A stretch of DNA of 64,000 bases from Megachile rotundata (GCF_050947335.1 NW_027473874.1:1-64000); one strand, 5' to 3'; counted from the first letter of the stretch, positions 11,640-25,400 are shown. Numbers and translations are program-made. The notes: generated by a model from the letters alone, not told the origin.

Positions 11640-13216
11640 GCTAATAATATGAGTTAGATTGATAATAATAAGAGTAATGAGTATAGTAATTTTCGTTCTA
11701 TCGATCATATAAGCATAATATGGCAAATAATATGAGTTAGATTGATAATAATAAGAGTAATAAGTATAGTAATTGTCGTTCTATCGATCATATAAGCATA
11801 ATATGGCAAATAATATGAGTCAGATTGATAATAATAAGAGTAATAAGTATAGTAATTGTCGTTCTATCGACCATATCTGCATAATATGGTTAATAATATG
11901 AGTTAGATTGATAATAGTGAGTGTAGTCAGTATAGTAATTGTCGTTCTGTCGATCATATAAGCATAGAATGGCTAATAATATGAGTTCGATTGATAATAA
12001 TAAGAGTAATAAGTATAGTAATTGTCGTTCTATCGATCATATAAGCATAATATGGCTAATAATATGAGTTAGATTGATAATAATAAGAGTAATAAGTATA
12101 GTAATTGTCGTTCTATCGATCATATAAGCATAATATGGCTAATAATATGAGTTAGATTGATAATAATAAGAGTAATGAGTATAGTAATTTTCGTTCTATC
12201 GATCACATAAGCATAATATGGCTAATAATATGAGTTAGATTGATAATAATAAGAGTAGTGAGCATAGTAATTGTCGTTCCATCGATCATATAAGCATAGT
12301 ATGGCTAATAATATGAGTTTGATTGATAATAATAGGAGTAATAAGTATAGTAATTGTCGTTCTATCGATCACATAAGCATAGTATGGCTAATAATATGAG
12401 TTAGATTGATAATAATAAGAGTAATAAGTATAGTAATTGTCGTTCTATCGATCACATAAGCATAATATGGCTAATAATATTAGTTAGATTGATAATAATA
12501 AGAGTTGTGAGTATAGTAATTGTCGTCCTATCGATCATATAAGCATAAAATGGCTAATAATATGAGTTAGATTGATAATAGTAAGAGTAATGAGTATAGT
12601 AATTGTCGTTCTATCGATCATATAAGCATAATATGGCTAATAATATGAGTTAGGTTGATAATAATAAGAGTAATAAGTATAGTAATTGTCGTTCTATCGA
12701 TCATATAAGCATAGTATGGCTAACAATGTGAGTTAGATTGATAATAATAAGACTAATAAGTATAGTAATTGTAGTTCTATCGATCATATAAGCATAAGTT
12801 GGCAAGTAATATGAGTTAGATTGATAATAATAAGAGTAATAAGTATAGTAATTGTCGTTTTATCGATCATATAAGCATAATATGGCTAACAATGTGAGTT
12901 AGATTGATAATAATAAGAGTAATAAGTATTGTAACTGTCGTTCTATCGACCATATCTGCATAATATGGTTAATAATATGAGTTAGATTGATAATAGTGAG
13001 TGTAATAAGCATAGTAATTGTAGTTCCATTGCTCATATAAGCATAATATGATTAATAATATGAGTTAGATGAATAATAATAAGAGTAATAAGTATAGTAA
13101 TTATCGTTCTCCCGATCATACAAGCATAAGATGGCAAATAATATGAGTTAGATTGATAATAATAAGAGTAATAAGTATAGTAATTGTCGTTCTATCGATC
13201 ATATAAGCATAATATG
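11640..13216 (+). repeat. 19-monomer (1577-bp) tandem unit, copy 1
   Basis: First of about 2.7 head-to-tail copies of a 1577-bp unit. It runs from type II monomers (AATTTTCG, GGCAAATAAT, GAGTCAG, CCATATCTGC, GTGTAGTCAG) into type I monomers (GTTCCATCG, GTTTGATTG, GAGTTGTGAG) and back through CTAACAATGTG. The GTATGGCTAAC junction word is at 12714. Confidence 0.82.
12030..12112 (+). repeat. Representative majority-consensus monomer
   Basis: This copy matches the majority base at all 83 positions and serves as a reference. Using its first base (C of CTATCGATC) as 1: ATCGAT (ClaI-type palindrome) is at 3-8, GATC at 6-9, a CATAT / ATATG inverted repeat at 10-26 region, the only other C residues are at 1, 5, 9, 17, 27 and 80, and positions 28-79 contain no C. 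The longest homopolymer is two bases for A or T, although 63 of 83 bases are A or T. Near-repeats ATAATATGGC / ATAATATGAG (12 bp apart) and AATAAGAGT / AATAAGTAT (9 bp apart) hint that the monomer grew from shorter units. Confidence 0.9.
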
Positions 13217-14793
13217 GCTAATAATATGAGTTAGATTGATAATAATAAGAGTAATGAGTATAGTAATTTTCGTTCTATCGATCATATAAGCATAATATGG
13301 CAAATAATATGAGTTAGATTGATAATAATAAGAGTAATAAGTATAGTAATTGTCGTTCTATCGATCATATAAGCATAATATGGCAAATAATATGAGTCAG
13401 ATTGATAATAATAAGAGTAATAAGTATAGTAATTGTCGTTCTATCGACCATATCTGCATAATATGGTTAATAATATGAGTTAGATTGATAATAGTGAGTG
13501 TAGTCAGTATAGTAATTGTCGTTCTGTCGATCATATAAGCATAGAATGGCTAATAATATGAGTTCGATTGATAATAATAAGAGTAATAAGTATAGTAATT
13601 GTCGTTCTATCGATCATATAAGCATAATATGGCTAATAATATGAGTTAGATTGATAATAATAAGAGTAATAAGTATAGTAATTGTCGTTCTATCGATCAT
13701 ATAAGCATAATATGGCTAATAATATGAGTTAGATTGATAATAATAAGAGTAATGAGTATAGTAATTTTCGTTCTATCGATCACATAAGCATAATATGGCT
13801 AATAATATGAGTTAGATTGATAATAATAAGAGTAGTGAGCATAGTAATTGTCGTTCCATCGATCATATAAGCATAGTATGGCTAATAATATGAGTTTGAT
13901 TGATAATAATAGGAGTAATAAGTATAGTAATTGTCGTTCTATCGATCACATAAGCATAGTATGGCTAATAATATGAGTTAGATTGATAATAATAAGAGTA
14001 ATAAGTATAGTAATTGTCGTTCTATCGATCACATAAGCATAATATGGCTAATAATATTAGTTAGATTGATAATAATAAGAGTTGTGAGTATAGTAATTGT
14101 CGTCCTATCGATCATATAAGCATAAAATGGCTAATAATATGAGTTAGATTGATAATAGTAAGAGTAATGAGTATAGTAATTGTCGTTCTATCGATCATAT
14201 AAGCATAATATGGCTAATAATATGAGTTAGGTTGATAATAATAAGAGTAATAAGTATAGTAATTGTCGTTCTATCGATCATATAAGCATAGTATGGCTAA
14301 CAATGTGAGTTAGATTGATAATAATAAGACTAATAAGTATAGTAATTGTAGTTCTATCGATCATATAAGCATAAGTTGGCAAGTAATATGAGTTAGATTG
14401 ATAATAATAAGAGTAATAAGTATAGTAATTGTCGTTTTATCGATCATATAAGCATAATATGGCTAACAATGTGAGTTAGATTGATAATAATAAGAGTAAT
14501 AAGTATTGTAACTGTCGTTCTATCGACCATATCTGCATAATATGGTTAATAATATGAGTTAGATTGATAATAGTGAGTGTAATAAGCATAGTAATTGTAG
14601 TTCCATTGCTCATATAAGCATATTATGATTAATAATATGAGTTAGATGAATAATAATAAGAGTAATAAGTATAGTAATTATCGTTCTCCCGATCATACAA
14701 GCATAAGATGGCAAATAATATGAGTTAGATTGATAATAATAAGAGTAATAAGTATAGTAATTGTCGTTCTATCGATCATATAAGCATAATATG
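13217..14793 (+). repeat. 19-monomer (1577-bp) tandem unit, copy 2
   Basis: Exact-register repeat of copy 1, with the same GTATGGCTAAC junction at 14291. Differences noticed are few, for example CATATTATGATT near 14621 where copy 1 has CATAATATGATT. Confidence 0.82.
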
Positions 14794-15868
14794 GCTAATA
14801 ATATGAGTTAGATTGATAATAATAAGAGTAATGAGTATAGTAATTTTCGTTCTATCGATCATATAAGCATAATATGGCAAATAATATGAGTTAGATTGAT
14901 AATAATAAGAGTAATAAGTATAGTAATTGTCGTTCTATCGATCATATAAGCATAATATGGCAAATAATATGAGTCAGATTGATAATAATAAGAGTAATAA
15001 GTATAGTAATTGTCGTTCTATCGACCATATCTGCATAATATGGTTAATAATATGAGTTAGATTGATAATAGTGAGTGTAGTCAGTATAGTAATTGTCGTT
15101 CTGTCGATCATATAAGCATAGAATGGCTAATAATATGAGTTCGATTGATAATAATAAGAGTAATAAGTATAGTAATTGTCGTTCTATCGATCATATAAGC
15201 ATAATATGGCTAATAATATGAGTTAGATTGATAATAATAAGAGTAATAAGTATAGTAATTGTCGTTCTATCGACCATATAAGCATAATATGGCTAATAAT
15301 ATGAGTTAGATTGATAATAATAAGAGTAATGAGTATAGTAATTTTCGTTCTATCGATCACATAAGCATAATATGGCTAATAATATGAGTTAGATTGATAA
15401 TAATAAGAGTAGTGAGCATAGTAATTGTCGTTCCATCGATCATATAAGCATAGTATGGCTAATAATATGAGTTTGATTGATAATAATAGGAGTAATAAGT
15501 ATAGTAATTGTCGTTCTATCGATCACATAAGCATAGTATGGCTAATAATATGAGTTAGATTGATAATAATAAGAGTAATAAGTATAGTAATTGTCGTTCT
15601 ATCGATCACATAAGCATAATATGGCTAATAATATTAGTTAGATTGATAATAATAAGAGTTGTGAGTATAGTAATTGTCGTCCTATCGATCATATAAGCAT
15701 AAAATGGCTAATAATATGAGTTAGATTGATAATAGTAAGAGTAATGAGTATAGTAATTGTCGTTCTATCGATCATATAAGCATAATATGGCTAATAATAT
15801 GAGTTAGGTTGATAATAATAAGAGTAATAAGTATAGTAATTGTCGTTCTATCGATCATATAAGCATAG
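14794..15868 (+). repeat. 19-monomer tandem unit, partial copy 3
   Basis: Follows copies 1 and 2 to 15868, where GTATGGCTAATAAT replaces GTATGGCTAACAAT and the sequence leaves the tandem for the AATCAGAG / CTATTGATCAC series. It has a private CGACCATATAAGC change near 15273. Confidence 0.82.
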
Positions 15869-16566
15869 TATGGCTAATAATATGAGTTAGATTGATAATA
15901 ATCAGAGTAAAAAGTATAGTAATTGTCGTTCTATTGATCACATAAGCATAATATGGCTAATAATATGAGTTAGATTGATAATAATAAGAGTTATGAGTAT
16001 AGTAATTGTCGTTCTATCGATCATATAAGCATAAAATGGCTAATAATATGAGTTAGATTGATAATAGTAAGAGTAATGAGTATAGTAATTGTCGTTCTAT
16101 CGATCACATAAGCATAATATGGCTAATAATATGAGTTAGATTGATAACAATAAGAGTAATGAGTATAGTAATTGTCGTCCTATCGATCATATAAGCAGAA
16201 TATGGCTAATAATATGAGTTAGATTGATAATAATAAGTGTAGTGAGCATAGTAATTGTCGTTCTATCGATCATATAAGCATAGTATGGCTAATAATATGA
16301 GTTAGATTGATAATAATAAGAGTAATAAGTATAGTAATTGTCGTTCTATCGATCACATAAGCATAATATGGCTAATAATATGAGTTAGATTGATAATAAT
16401 AAGAGTAATGAGTATAGTAATTGTTGTTCTATCGATCATATAAGCATAATATGGCTAATAATATGAGTTAGATTGATAATAATAAGAGTAATAAGTATAG
16501 TAATTATCGTTCTACCGATCATACAAGCATAATATGGCTAATAATATTAGTTAGATTGATAATAAT

Positions 16567-17246
16567 GAGAGTCGTGAGTATAGTACTTGTAGTTCTCTCG
16601 ATCATATCTGCATAATATGGTTAATAATATGAGCTAGATTGATAATAATAAGAGTAATATGTATAGTAATTGTAGTTCGATCGGTCATATAAGCATAATA
16701 TGGCTAATAATATGGGTTAGATTGATAATAATAAGAGTAATAAGTATAGTAATTATCGTTCCACCGATCATACAAGCATAATATGGCTAATAATATGAGT
16801 TAGATTGATAATAATAAGAGAAATAAGTATAGTAATTATCGTTCTACCGATCATATAAGCATTATATGGCTAATAATATGAGTTAGATCGATAATAGTTA
16901 GTGTAATAAGTATAGTAATTGTCGTTCTGTCGATCATATAAGCATAATATGGCTAATAATATGAGTTAGATTGATAATAGTGAGTGTAATAAGTATAGTA
17001 ATTGTAGTTCTATTGCTCATATAAGAATAATATGATTAATAATATGAGTTAGATTGATAATATTAAGAGTAATAAGTATAGTAATTATCGTTCTACCGAT
17101 CATATAAGCATATATGGCTAATAATATGAGTTAGATTGATAATAATAAGAGTAGTGAGCATAGTAATTGTCGTTCTATCGATCATATAAGCATAGTATGG
17201 CTAATAATATGAGTTAGATTGATAATAATAAGAGTAAAAGCTATAG
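16567..17246 (+). repeat. Core cassette copy 4
   Basis: Complete cassette, G allele (GTCGTGAG), marker at 17104, 122 monomers after copy 3. It lies within the first copy of the 13.6-kb unit. Its exit uses GTTAGTGTATT and then the ATAGGCATA variant. Confidence 0.9.
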
Positions 17247-17469
17247 TAATTGTCGTTCTATCGATCATATAAGCATAATATGGCTAATAATATGAGTTAG
17301 ATTGATAATAATAAGAGTAGTGAGCATAGAAATTGTCGATCTCTCGATCATATAAGCATAAAATGGCTCATAATATGAGTTAGATTGATAATAGTAAGAG
17401 TAATGAGTATAGTAATTGTCGTTCTATCGATCATATAAGCATAATATGGCTAATAATATGAGTTAGATT

Positions 17470-18696
17470 GATAATGGTTAGTGTATTAAGTATAGTAATT
17501 GCCGTTCTGTCGATCATATAAGCATAATATGGCTAATAATATGAGTTAGATTGATAACAATAAGAGTAATGAGTATAGTAATTGTCGTCCTATCGATCAT
17601 ATAAGCAGAATATGGCTAATAATATGAGTTAGATTGATAATAGTTAGTGTATTAAGTATAGTAATTGTCGTTCTATCGATCATATAAGCATAATATGGTT
17701 AATAATATGAGTTAGATTGATAATAATAAGAGTAAAAAGTATAGTAATTGTCGTTCTATCGATCATATAAGCATAATATGGCTAATAATATGAGTTAGAT
17801 TGATAATAGTTAGTGTATTAAGTATAGTAATTGTCGTTCTATCGATCATATAGGCATAATATGGTTAATAATATGAGTTAGATTGATAACAATGAGTGTA
17901 ATAAGTATAGTAATTGTCGTTCTATCAATCATATAAGCATAATATGGCTAATAATATGAGTTAGGTTGATAATAATAAGAGTAAATAGTATAGTAATTGT
18001 CGTTCTATCGATCATATAAGCATAGTATGGCTAATAATATGAGTTAGATTGATAATAATAAGAGTAATAAGTATAGTAATTGTCGTTCTATCGATCACAT
18101 AAGCATAATATGGCTAATAATATTAGTTAGATTGATAATAATAAGAGTTGTGAGTATAGTAATTGTCGTTCTATCGATCATATAAGCATAAGATGGCTAA
18201 TAATATGAGTTAGATTGATAATAGTAAGAGTAATGAGTATAGTAATTGTCGTTCTATCGATCACATAAGCATAATATGGCTAATAATATGAGTTAGATTG
18301 ATAACAATAAGAGTAATGAGTATAGTAATTGTCGTCCTATCGATCATATAAGCAGAATATGGCTAATAATATGAGTTAGATTGATAATAATATGAGCAAT
18401 AAGTATAGTAATTGTCGTTCTATCGATCATATAAGCATAATATGGCTAATAATATGAGTTAGATTGATAATAATAAGAGTAATAAGTATAGTAATTATCG
18501 TTCTACCGATCATACAAGCATAATATGGCTAATAATATGAGTTAGATTGATAATAGTGAGTGCAATAAGTATAGTAATTGTCGTTCTGTCGATCATATAA
18601 GCATAGTATGGCTAATAATATGAGTTCGATTGATAATAATAAGAGTAATAAGTATAGTAATGGTAGTTCTATCGATCATATAAGCATAATATGGCT
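17470..18696 (+). repeat. Duplicated segment D3b (partner 8341-9567)
   Basis: Second copy of 8341-9567. After the AATGGTAGTTC variant it continues with TAATAATATGAG, where the partner has CTAACAATGTG, so a junction lies near 9567 / 18696. Confidence 0.78.
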
Positions 18697-20658
18697 AATA
18701 ATATGAGTTAGATTGATAATAATAAGAGTAATGAGTATAGTAATTTTCGTTCTATCGATCATATAAGGATAAGATGGCAAATAATATGAGTTAGATTGAT
18801 AACAATAAGAGTAATAAGTATAGTAATTGTCGTTCTATCGATCATATAAGCATAATATGGCTAACAATGTGAGTTAGATTGATAATAATAAGACTAATAA
18901 GTATAGTAATTGTAGTTCTATCGATCATATAAGCATAAGATGGCAAGTAATATGAGTTAGATTGATAATAATAAGAGTAATAAGTATAGTAATTGTCGTT
19001 TTATCGATCATATAAGCATAATATGGCTAACAATGTGAGGTAGATTGATAATAATAAGAGTAATAAGTATAGTAATTGTCGTTCTATCGACCATATCTGC
19101 ATAATATGGTTAATAATATGAGTTAGATTGATAATAGTGAGTGTAATAAGTATAGTAATTGTAGTTCCATTGCTCATATAAGCATAATATAATTAATAAT
19201 ATGAGTTAGATGAATAATAATAAGAGTAATAAGTATAGTAATTATCGTTCTCCCGATCATACAAGCATAATATGGCTAATCATATGAGTTAGATTGATAA
19301 TAATAAGAGCAGTAAGTATAGTAATTGCCGTTCTATCGATCACATAAGCATAATATGGCTAATAATATCAGTTAGATTGATAATAATAAGAGTAATGAGT
19401 ATAGTAATTGTCGTTCTACCGATCATATAAGCATAGTATGGCTAATAATATGAGTTCGATTGATAATAATAAGAGTAATAAATATAGTGATTGTAGTTCT
19501 ATCGATCATATAAGCATAATATGGCTAATAATATGAGTTAGATTGATAATAATAAGAGTAATGAGTATAGTAATTTTCGTTCTATCGATCATATAAGCAT
19601 AAGATGGCAAATAATATGAGTTAGATTGATAATAGTGAGTGCAATAAGTATAGTAATTGTCGTTCTGTCGATCATATAAGCATAGTATGGCTAATAATAT
19701 GAGTTCGATTGATAATAATAAGAGTAATAAGTATAGTAATGGTAGTTCTATCGATCATATAAGCATAATATGGCTAACAATGTGAGTTAGATTGATAATA
19801 ATAAGACTAATAAGTATAGTAATTGTAGTTCTATCGATCATATAAGCATAAGATGGCAAGTAATATGAGTTAGATTGATAATAATAAGAGTAATAAGTAT
19901 AGTAATTGTCGTTCTATCGACCATATCTGCATAATATGGTTAATAATATGAGTTAGATTGATAATAGTGAGTGTAGTCAGTATAGTAATTGTCGTTCTGT
20001 CGATCATATAAGCATAGAATGGCTAATAATATGAGTTCGATTGATAATAATAAGAGTAATAAGTATAATAATTGTCGTTCTATCGATCATATAAGCATAA
20101 TATGGCTAATAATATGAGTTAGATTGATAGTAATAAGACTAACAAGTATAGTAATTGTCGTTCTATCGATCATATAAGCATAATATGGATAATAATATGA
20201 GTCAGATTGATAATAATAAGAGTAATAAGTATAGTAATTGTCGTTCTATCGACCATATCTGCATAATATGGTTAATAATATGAGTTAGATTGATAATAGT
20301 GAGTGTAATAAGTATAGTAATTGTAGTTTCTTTGCTCATATAAGCATAATATGATTAATAATATGAGTTAGATGAATAATAATAAGAGTAATAAGTATAG
20401 TAATTATCGTTCTCCCGATCATACAAGCATAATATGGCTAATCATATGAGTTAGATTGATAATAATAAGAGCAGTAAGTATAGTAATTGCCGTTCTATCG
20501 ATCACATAAGCATAATATGGCTAATAATATCAGTTAGATTGATAATAATAAGAGTAGTGAGCATAGTAATTGTCGTTCTATCGATCATATAAGCATAGTA
20601 TGGCTAACAATATGAGTTAGATTGATAATAATAAGAGTAATAAGTATAGTAATTGTCG

Positions 20659-21487
20659 TTTTATCGATCATATAAGCATAATATGGCTAACAATGTGAGT
20701 TAGATTGACAATAATAAGAGTAATAAGTATAGTAATTGTCGTTCTGTCGATCATATAAGCATAGTATGGCTAATAATATGAGTTAGATTGATAATAGTGA
20801 GTGCAATAAGTATAGTAATTGTCGTTCTGTCGATCATATAAGCATAGTATGGCTAATAATATGAGTTCGATTGATAATAATAAGAGTAATAAGTATAGTA
20901 ATTGTCGTTCTATCGATCATATAAGCATAATATGGCTAACAATGTGAGTTAGATTGATAATAATAAGACTAATAAGTATAGTAATTGTAGTTCTATCGAT
21001 CATATAAGCATAAGATGGCAAGTAATATGAGTTAGATTGATAATAATAAGAGTAATAAGTATAGTAATTGTCGTTTTATCGATCATATAGCATAATATGG
21101 CTAACAATGTGAGTTAGATTGATAATAATAAGAGTAATAAGTATAGTAATTGTCGTTCTGTCGATCATATAAGCATAGTATGGCTAATAATATGAGTTAG
21201 ATTGATAATAGTGAGTGCAATAAGTATAGTAATTGTCGTTCTGTCGATCATATAAGCATAGTATGGCTAATAATATGAGTTCGATTGATAATAATAAGAG
21301 TAATAAGTATAGTAATTGTCGTTCTACCGATCATATAAGCATAATATGGCTAACAATGTGAGTTAGATTGATAATAATAAGACTAATAAGTATAGTAATT
21401 GTAGTTCTATCGATCATATAAGCATAAGATGGCAAGTAATATGAGTTAGATTGATAATAATAAGAGTAATAAGTATAGTAATTGTCG
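20659..21487 (+). repeat. 5-monomer (415-bp) tandem duplication, copy B
   Basis: Same five-monomer pair as at 10451. The second unit is 414 bp because one A is missing in CATATAGCATAA near 21089. The first unit has a private GACAATAAT change near 20708. Confidence 0.85.
21081..21100 (+). repeat. Private single-base deletion monomer
   Basis: GATCATATAGCATAA lacks one A compared with the usual CATATAAGC. It is the only length change I find outside the recurrent 82-bp core monomer. It is absent from the collinear copies at 10.9, 37.1 and 63.1 kb, so it is younger than those duplications or is a sequencing error. Confidence 0.75.
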
Positions 21488-21747
21488 TTCTATCGACCAT
21501 ATCTGCATAATATGGTTAATAATATGAGTTAGATTGATAATAGTGAGTGTAGTCAGTATAGTAATTGTCGTTCTGTCGATCATATAAGCATAGAATGGCT
21601 AATAATATGAGTTCGATTGATAATAATAAGAGTAATAAGTATAGTAATTGTCGTTCTATCGATCATATAAGCATAATATGGCTAATAATATGAGTTAGAT
21701 TGATAATAATAAGACTAATAAGTATAGTAATTGTCGTTCTATCGATC

Positions 21748-22030
21748 ATAAAAGCATAGTATGGCTAACAATATGAGTTAGATTGATAATAATAAGAGTA
21801 ATAAGTATATTAATTATCGTTCTACCGATCATATAAGCATAATATGGCTAATAATATGAGTTAGATTGATAATAATAAGAGTAAAAAGTATAGTAATTGT
21901 CGTTCTATCGATCATATAAGCATAATATGGCTAATAATATGAGTTAGAATGATAATAGCGAGTGTAATAAGTATAGTAATTTTAGTTCTATTGCTCATAT
22001 AAGTATAATATGATTAATAATATGAGTCAG
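21748..22030 (+). repeat. Marker series Q, copy 1
   Basis: Recognised by CATAAAAGC, GTATATTAATTATCG, AGAATGATAATAGCG, TTTTAGTTCTATTGC, AAGTATAATATGATT and GAGTCAG in this order. Four copies exist in the window. Useful as a landmark for type II domains. Confidence 0.85.
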
Positions 22031-22429
22031 ATTGATAATAATAAGAGTAATAAGTATAGTAATTATCGTTCTACCGATCATATAAGGATAAGATGGCAAA
22101 TAATATGAGTTAGATTGATAATAATAAGAGTAATAAGTATAGTAATTGTCGTTCTATCGATCATATAAGCATAATATGGCTAATAATATGAGTTCGATTG
22201 ATAATAATAAGAGTAATAAGTATAGTAATGGTTGTTCTATCGATCATACAAGCATAATATGGCTAATAATATGAGTTAGATTGATAATAATAAGAGTAAT
22301 GAGTATAGTAATTTTCGTTCTATCGATCATATAAGGATAAGATGGCAAATAATATGAGTTAGATTGATAATAATAAGAGTAATAAGTATAGTAATTGTCG
22401 TTCTATCGATCATATAAGCATAATATGGC

Positions 22430-25400
22430 TAACAATGTGAGTTAGATTGATAATAATAAGACTAATAAGTATAGTAATTGTAGTTCTATCGATCATATAA
22501 GCATAAGTTGGCAAGTAATATGAGTTAGATTGATAATAATAAGAGTAATAAGTATAGTAATTGTCGTTTTATCGATCATATAAGCATAATATGGCTAACA
22601 ATGTGAGTTAGATTGATAATAATAAGAGTAATAAGTATTGTAACTGTCGTTCTATCGACCATATCTGCATAATATGGTTAATAATATGAGTTAGATTGAT
22701 AATAGTGAGTGTAATAAGCATAGTAATTGTAGTTCCATTGCTCATATAAGCATAATATGATTAATAATATGAGTTAGATGAATAATAATAAGAGTAATAA
22801 GTATAGTAATTATCGTTCTCCCGATCATACAAGCATAAGATGGCAAATAATATGAGTTAGATTGATAATAATAAGAGTAATAAGTATAGTAATTGTCGTT
22901 CTATCGATCATATAAGCATAATATGGCTAATAATATGAGTTAGATTGATAATAATAAGAGTAATGAGTATAGTAATTTTCGTTCTATCGATCATATAAGC
23001 ATAATATGGCAAATAATATGAGTTAGATTGATAATAATAAGAGTAATAAGTATAGTAATTGTCGTTCTATCGATCATATAAGCATAATATGGCAAATAAT
23101 ATGAGTCAGATTGATAATAATAAGAGTAATAAGTATAGTAATTGTCGTTCTATCGACCATATCTGCATAATATGGTTAATAATATGAGTTAGATTGATAA
23201 TAGTGAGTGTAGTCAGTATAGTAATTGTCGTTCTGTCGATCATATAAGCATAGAATGGCTAATAATATGAGTTCGATTGATAATAATAAGAGTAATAAGT
23301 ATAGTAATTGTCGTTCTATCGATCATATAAGCATAATATGGCTAATAATATGAGTTAGATTGATAATAATAAGAGTAATAAGTATAGTAATTGTCGTTCT
23401 ATCGATCATATAAGCATAATATGGCTAATAATATGAGTTAGATTGATAATAATAAGAGTAATGAGTATAGTAATTTTCGTTCTATCGATCACATAAGCAT
23501 AATATGGCTAATAATATGAGTTAGATTGATAATAATAACAGTAGTGAGCATAGTAATTGTCGTTCCATCGATCATATAAGCATAGTATGGCTAATAATAT
23601 GAGTTTGATTGATAATAATAGGAGTAATAAGTATAGTAATTGTCGTTCTATCGATCACATAAGCATAGTATGGCTAATAATATGAGTTAGATTGATAATA
23701 ATAAGAGTAATAAGTATAGTAATTGTCGTTCTATCGATCACATAAGCATAATATGGCTAATAATATTAGTTAGATTGATAATAATAAGAGTTGTGAGTAT
23801 AGTAATTGTCGTCCTATCGATCATATAAGCATAAAATGGCTAATAATATGAGTTAGATTGATAATAGTAAGAGTAATGAGTATAGTAATTGTCGTTCTAT
23901 CGATCATATAAGCATAATATGGCTAATAATATGAGTTAGGTTGATAATAATAAGAGTAATAAGTATAGTAATTGTCGTTCTATCGATCATATAAGCGTAG
24001 TATGGCTAATAATATGAGTTAGATTGATAATAATCAGAGTAAAAAGTATAGTAATTGTCGTTCTATTGATCACATAAGCATAATATGGCTAATAATATGA
24101 GTTAGATTGATAATAATAAGAGTTATGAGTATAGTAATTGTCGTTCTATCGATCATATAAGCATAAAATGGCTAATAATATGAGTTAGATTGATAATAGT
24201 AAGAGTAATGAGTATAGTAATTGTCGTTCTATCGATCACATAAGCATAATATGGCTAATAATATGAGTTAGATTGATAACAATAAGAGTAATGAGTATAG
24301 TAATTGTCGTCCTATCGATCATATAAGCAGAATATGGCTAATAATATGAGTTAGATTGATAATAATAAGTGTAGTGAGCATAGTAATTGTCGTTCTATCG
24401 ATCATATAAGCATAGTATGGCTAATAATATGAGTTAGATTGATAATAATAAGAGTAATAAGTATAGTAATTGTCGTTCTATCGATCACATAAGCATAATA
24501 TGGCTAATAATATGAGTTAGATTGATAATAATAAGAGTAATGAGTATAGTAATTGTTGTTCTATCGATCATATAAGCATAATATGGCTAATAATATGAGT
24601 TAGATTGATAATAATAAGAGTAATAAGTATAGTAATTATCGTTCTACCGATCATACAAGCATAATATGGCTAATAATATTAGTTAGATTGATAATAATGA
24701 GAGTCGTGAGTATAGTACTTGTAGTTCTCTCGATCATATCTGCATAATATGGTTAATAATATGAGCTAGATTGATAATAATAAGAGTAATATGTATAGTA
24801 ATTGTAGTTCGATCGGTCATATAAGCATAATATGGCTAATAATATGGGTTAGATTGATAATAATAAGAGTAATAAGTATAGTAATTATCGTTCCACCGAT
24901 CATACAAGCATAATATGGCTAATAATATGAGTTAGATTGATAATAATAAGAGAAATAAGTATAGTAATTATCGTTCTACCGATCATATAAGCATTATATG
25001 GCTAATAATATGAGTTAGATCGATAATAGTTAGTGTAATAAGTATAGTAATTGTCGTTCTGTCGATCATATAAGCATAATATGGCTAATAATATGAGTTA
25101 GATTGATAATAGTGAGTGTAATAAGTATAGTAATTGTAGTTCTATTGCTCATATAAGAATAATATGATTAATAATATGAGTTAGATTGATAATATTAAGA
25201 GTAATAAGTATAGTAATTATCGTTCTACCGATCATATAAGCATATATGGCTAATAATATGAGTTAGATTGATAATAATAAGAGTAGTGAGCATAGTAATT
25301 GTCGTTCTATCGATCATATAAGCATAGTATGGCTAATAATATGAGTTAGATTGATAATAATAAGAGTAAAAGCTATAGTAATTGTCGTTCTATCGATCAT

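Larger units (their letters stand above)
9567..11670 (+). repeat. Duplicated segment D4a, type II sequence (partner 19775-21878)
   Basis: Offset 10208 bp. It includes CTAACAATGTG, GATGGCAAG, the CCATATCTGC hairpin monomers, GATAGTAATAAG, TATCAGTTAG at 10321 and CATAAAAGC at 11538. Contains the 5-monomer local duplication listed separately. Confidence 0.78.
12945..19990 (+). repeat. Large block X, first copy (7.05 kb)
   Basis: Matches 26555-33600 at a constant 13609-bp offset (164 monomers less three), checked at 14291/27900, 17104/30713, 18761/32370, 19021/32630 and 19182/32791. It includes rare words such as GTGAGGTAG and CATAATATAATT. The left limit is set by ATTGTAACTG, present here and absent at 26537. 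Confidence 0.85.
19775..21878 (+). repeat. Duplicated segment D4b (partner 9567-11670)
   Basis: Second copy of the type II segment. It carries a private single-base deletion near 21089, which shortens the offset downstream by one base. Confidence 0.78.

Noticed and set aside
12150..12210. CENP-B box like sequence in AATTTTCGTTCTATCGATC monomers
   Set aside because: TTCG and the central A fit the known core NTTCGNNNNANNCGGGN, but the second half reads GATC where CGGG is required, so only five of nine essential bases match. The majority monomer (TTGTCG) fits less well.
19485..19500. Polyadenylation-like AATAAA in the AATAAATATAG variant
   Set aside because: It is a single-substitution variant of AATAAG that recurs only because its block was duplicated. 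No transcript, promoter or gene is associated.
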